Source: Glycomyces artemisiae
GTDB taxonomy: Bacteria > Actinomycetota > Actinomycetes > Mycobacteriales > Micromonosporaceae
Assembly (NCBI RefSeq): GCF_003002955.1
Contig: NZ_PVTJ01000001.1
Location: 620,001 to 684,000, forward strand
Direction: 5' to 3'
DNA length: 64,000 nucleotides
The notes under the pieces: model-generated
What the model saw: the letters and a program-made list of their open reading frames with translations, nothing else
Databases searched by the model: none
What the model was told of the DNA's origin: nothing
Shown here: one piece after another, positions 62,762-64,000 of the stretch
Layout: each line of letters starts with the position of its first letter
Numbering within the stretch: position 1 is the first letter of the stretch
Position numbers and translations under genes: made by a program

Positions 62762-64000
62762 GTGCCGGCCGACACCACCCCCGATACCCGCCCCCTGCTC
62801 GGCGCCGCGGCGCGCCGGGCCCTCACCGCGAGCCACGTCGTCCTCTCGGTCGTCTGGCTCGCCTACATGGCGTTCGTGCTCGCCCTCTGCGTCTGGGTCC
62901 TCGTCTCCCCAGAGCCCGGCACCGCCGACGCGGCCTGGGCCGTCGCCGGAATGTTCAACGGCCTCGGCACCGGCGCGATCAGCTTCGCCGTCCTCGGCAC
63001 CGGCCTCGTCCTCGCCGCCTCCGGCGGGCTCCTGCGCCACTGGTGGACCGCCGCGAAACTCGCCGCCGCCGTCGGTGTCATCGCCGGGGGCCTCGCGGTC
63101 CTGCGGCCCAGCCTCACCGCGCTCGCCGCCGGGGCCGGGACCGGCGCCGATCAGGCGGCCCTGACCGCCGGAACCGCCCTCGGCACGATCAGTCTGGGCT
63201 TCGCCGTCGCCGTCTCCTACCTGCGCCCCTGGGGCCGCATCGGGCGGCTGCGCGCCGAACGGCCCGTCGCGGACGGCCGCATCGAGGTCCGGGTGCGCCG
63301 CGTCGTCCCCGTCGCCGCGAAGGTCCACGCCATCGAGCTCGTCGGCCTCACCGGCCGCCTCCTCCCGCCGTTCGAGCCCGGCGCCCACCTGGAGGTCGAA
63401 CTCCCCTCCGGGACCGTCCGCCACTACTCCCTGTGCTCCTACGCCGGAGACCGCCTCCTCTACCGGATCGCGGTCCTGCGCGAGGACGCCGGGCGCGGCG
63501 GCTCCCGCGAGGCCCACCGCCTCCGCGAAGGCGACCGCATCCGGATCTCCCCGCCCCGCAACCAGTTCCCGCTCGGCCTCCACTCCGGGTACCTGTTCAT
63601 CGCCGGAGGCATCGGCATCACCCCGATCATGCCGATGATCCTCCAGGTCGAGCGCTCGCGGCTCCCGTGGCGCCTGGTCTACACCGGCCGCGACCGCTCC
63701 ACGATGGCCTTCGCCGACCAGCTCGCCACCACCTGGCCCGGCAACGTCGTCCTCTACCCGACCACCAAGTACGGGCGCCCCGACTACGTCGCCGAACTCG
63801 CCGGGCTCCCCGCCACCACCGGCGTGTACGCGTGCGGGCCGGTCCCGCTGATGGACGCCCTCGCCGACACCGTCCGCCGCGTCGCCCCGCAGCTGGAGCT
63901 GCACACCGAGAAGTTCGCCGCCCCCGCCGGGCCCGCCCCGTTCCCCCTGTTCGCCAAGCGCAGCGGCGTCGAGATCACCGTCGGGTCGGACCGGACCGCG
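62762..64000 (+). CDS. Membrane-fused oxygenase reductase (PDR/VanB type), C-terminus cut by window edge
   Basis: At least 413 residues. The first 160 residues hold four TM helices (about 22-50, 62-82, 90-108, 128-146) and look like a DUF2269-type membrane domain. Then a ferredoxin-reductase module: flavin motif RHYSLCS, nucleotide-binding AGGIGITPIMPM and the CGPVPLMDA loop. The frame is open at base 64000 where the C-terminal plant-type [2Fe-2S] domain should begin (EITVGSDRTA). GTG at 62762 with GGAGG at 6-nt spacing. Soluble relatives pass electrons from NAD(P)H to Rieske oxygenases; this one would do so at the membrane, partner unknown. Confidence 0.8.
   Translation, partial: MPADTTPDTRPLLGAAARRALTASHVVLSVVWLAYMAFVLALCVWVLVSPEPGTADAAWAVAGMFNGLGTGAISFAVLGTGLVLAASGGLLRHWWTAAKLAAAVGVIAGGLAVLRPSLTALAAGAGTGADQAALTAGTALGTISLGFAVAVSYLRPWGRIGRLRAERPVADGRIEVRVRRVVPVAAKVHAIELVGLTGRLLPPFEPGAHLEVELPSGTVRHYSLCSYAGDRLLYRIAVLREDAGRGGSREAHRLREGDRIRISPPRNQFPLGLHSGYLFIAGGIGITPIMPMILQVERSRLPWRLVYTGRDRSTMAFADQLATTWPGNVVLYPTTKYGRPDYVAELAGLPATTGVYACGPVPLMDALADTVRRVAPQLELHTEKFAAPAGPAPFPLFAKRSGVEITVGSDRTA

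Overview
The window is a very GC-rich chromosomal segment of an actinomycete. It carries the actinobacterial fasR-fabD-fabH-acpP-fabF fatty-acid block, hisF / hisI-trpC-trpB-trpA-lgt, the lipA-DUF4191 pair, gluABCD, a 180-kDa-type NAD-glutamate dehydrogenase, and DUF3040 and SCO5389-family proteins. Many genes start with GTG, and many have no Shine-Dalgarno site but a TANNNT -10 hexamer 6-7 nt before the start codon. The set looks more like the Streptomyces/Glycomyces/Micromonospora side of the phylum than mycobacteria; I cannot fix the genus. No rRNA, tRNA, CRISPR array, phage or insertion sequence was seen. Gene density is normal and most of the window is core chromosome.

Layout. 1-3525 (-): a cluster of little-studied envelope genes (DUF4178, DUF2617, DUF4247, DUF350, membrane-fused spermidine-synthase-like protein cut by the left edge). 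3703-9808 (+): giant NAD-glutamate dehydrogenase, then a ROK regulator. 9863-15160: an ABC permease/ATPase pair, a stand-alone ABC ATPase, a DUF1023 hydrolase and lipB. 15415-18811 (+): glutamate-type ABC uptake operon gluABCD. 18952-20462: CooC-like P-loop ATPase and SCO5389-family protein. 20535-21729 (-): a small membrane protein and a TetR regulator in one operon, behind two identical-core palindromes. 21873-26392 (+): hisF and a heterodimeric ABC exporter. 26481-31932: flavin reductase-like protein, two quinone oxidoreductases (one frameshifted) around a GlxA-type regulator, and a BCCT transporter. 32020-37633: RibD-like reductase, then hisI, Trp-associated membrane protein, trpC, trpB, trpA, lgt. 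37664-44971 (+): FAD monooxygenase, GNAT, DUF234-like protein, GDP-mannose 3,5-epimerase-like protein with a WecG/TagA glycosyltransferase, methyltransferase, two-component system. 45079-51055: phosphodiesterase, dinB, DUF3040, DUF4191, lipA, purC. 51103-57217 (-): PepSY-membrane/DyP-peroxidase fusion, a His-rich membrane protein, DUF418, DUF222-HNH protein. 57533-62146 (-): fabF, acpP, fabH, fabD, fasR. 62264-64000 (+): thioredoxin and a membrane-fused oxygenase-reductase cut by the right edge.

The most unusual items are: the 887-residue fusion of a multi-pass PepSY domain to a DyP heme peroxidase with an internal twin-arginine segment, preceded by a perfect 14-bp inverted repeat that would pair its translation start with the end of the upstream gene; two perfect 18-bp palindromes exactly 40 bp apart around a promoter for the TetR operon; a frameshift lying inside a perfect 17-bp inverted repeat; the GDP-mannose 3,5-epimerase-like/WecG pair; and the envelope cluster at the left edge. 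All functional statements rest on reading the sequence and remembered family features; no database search was run.
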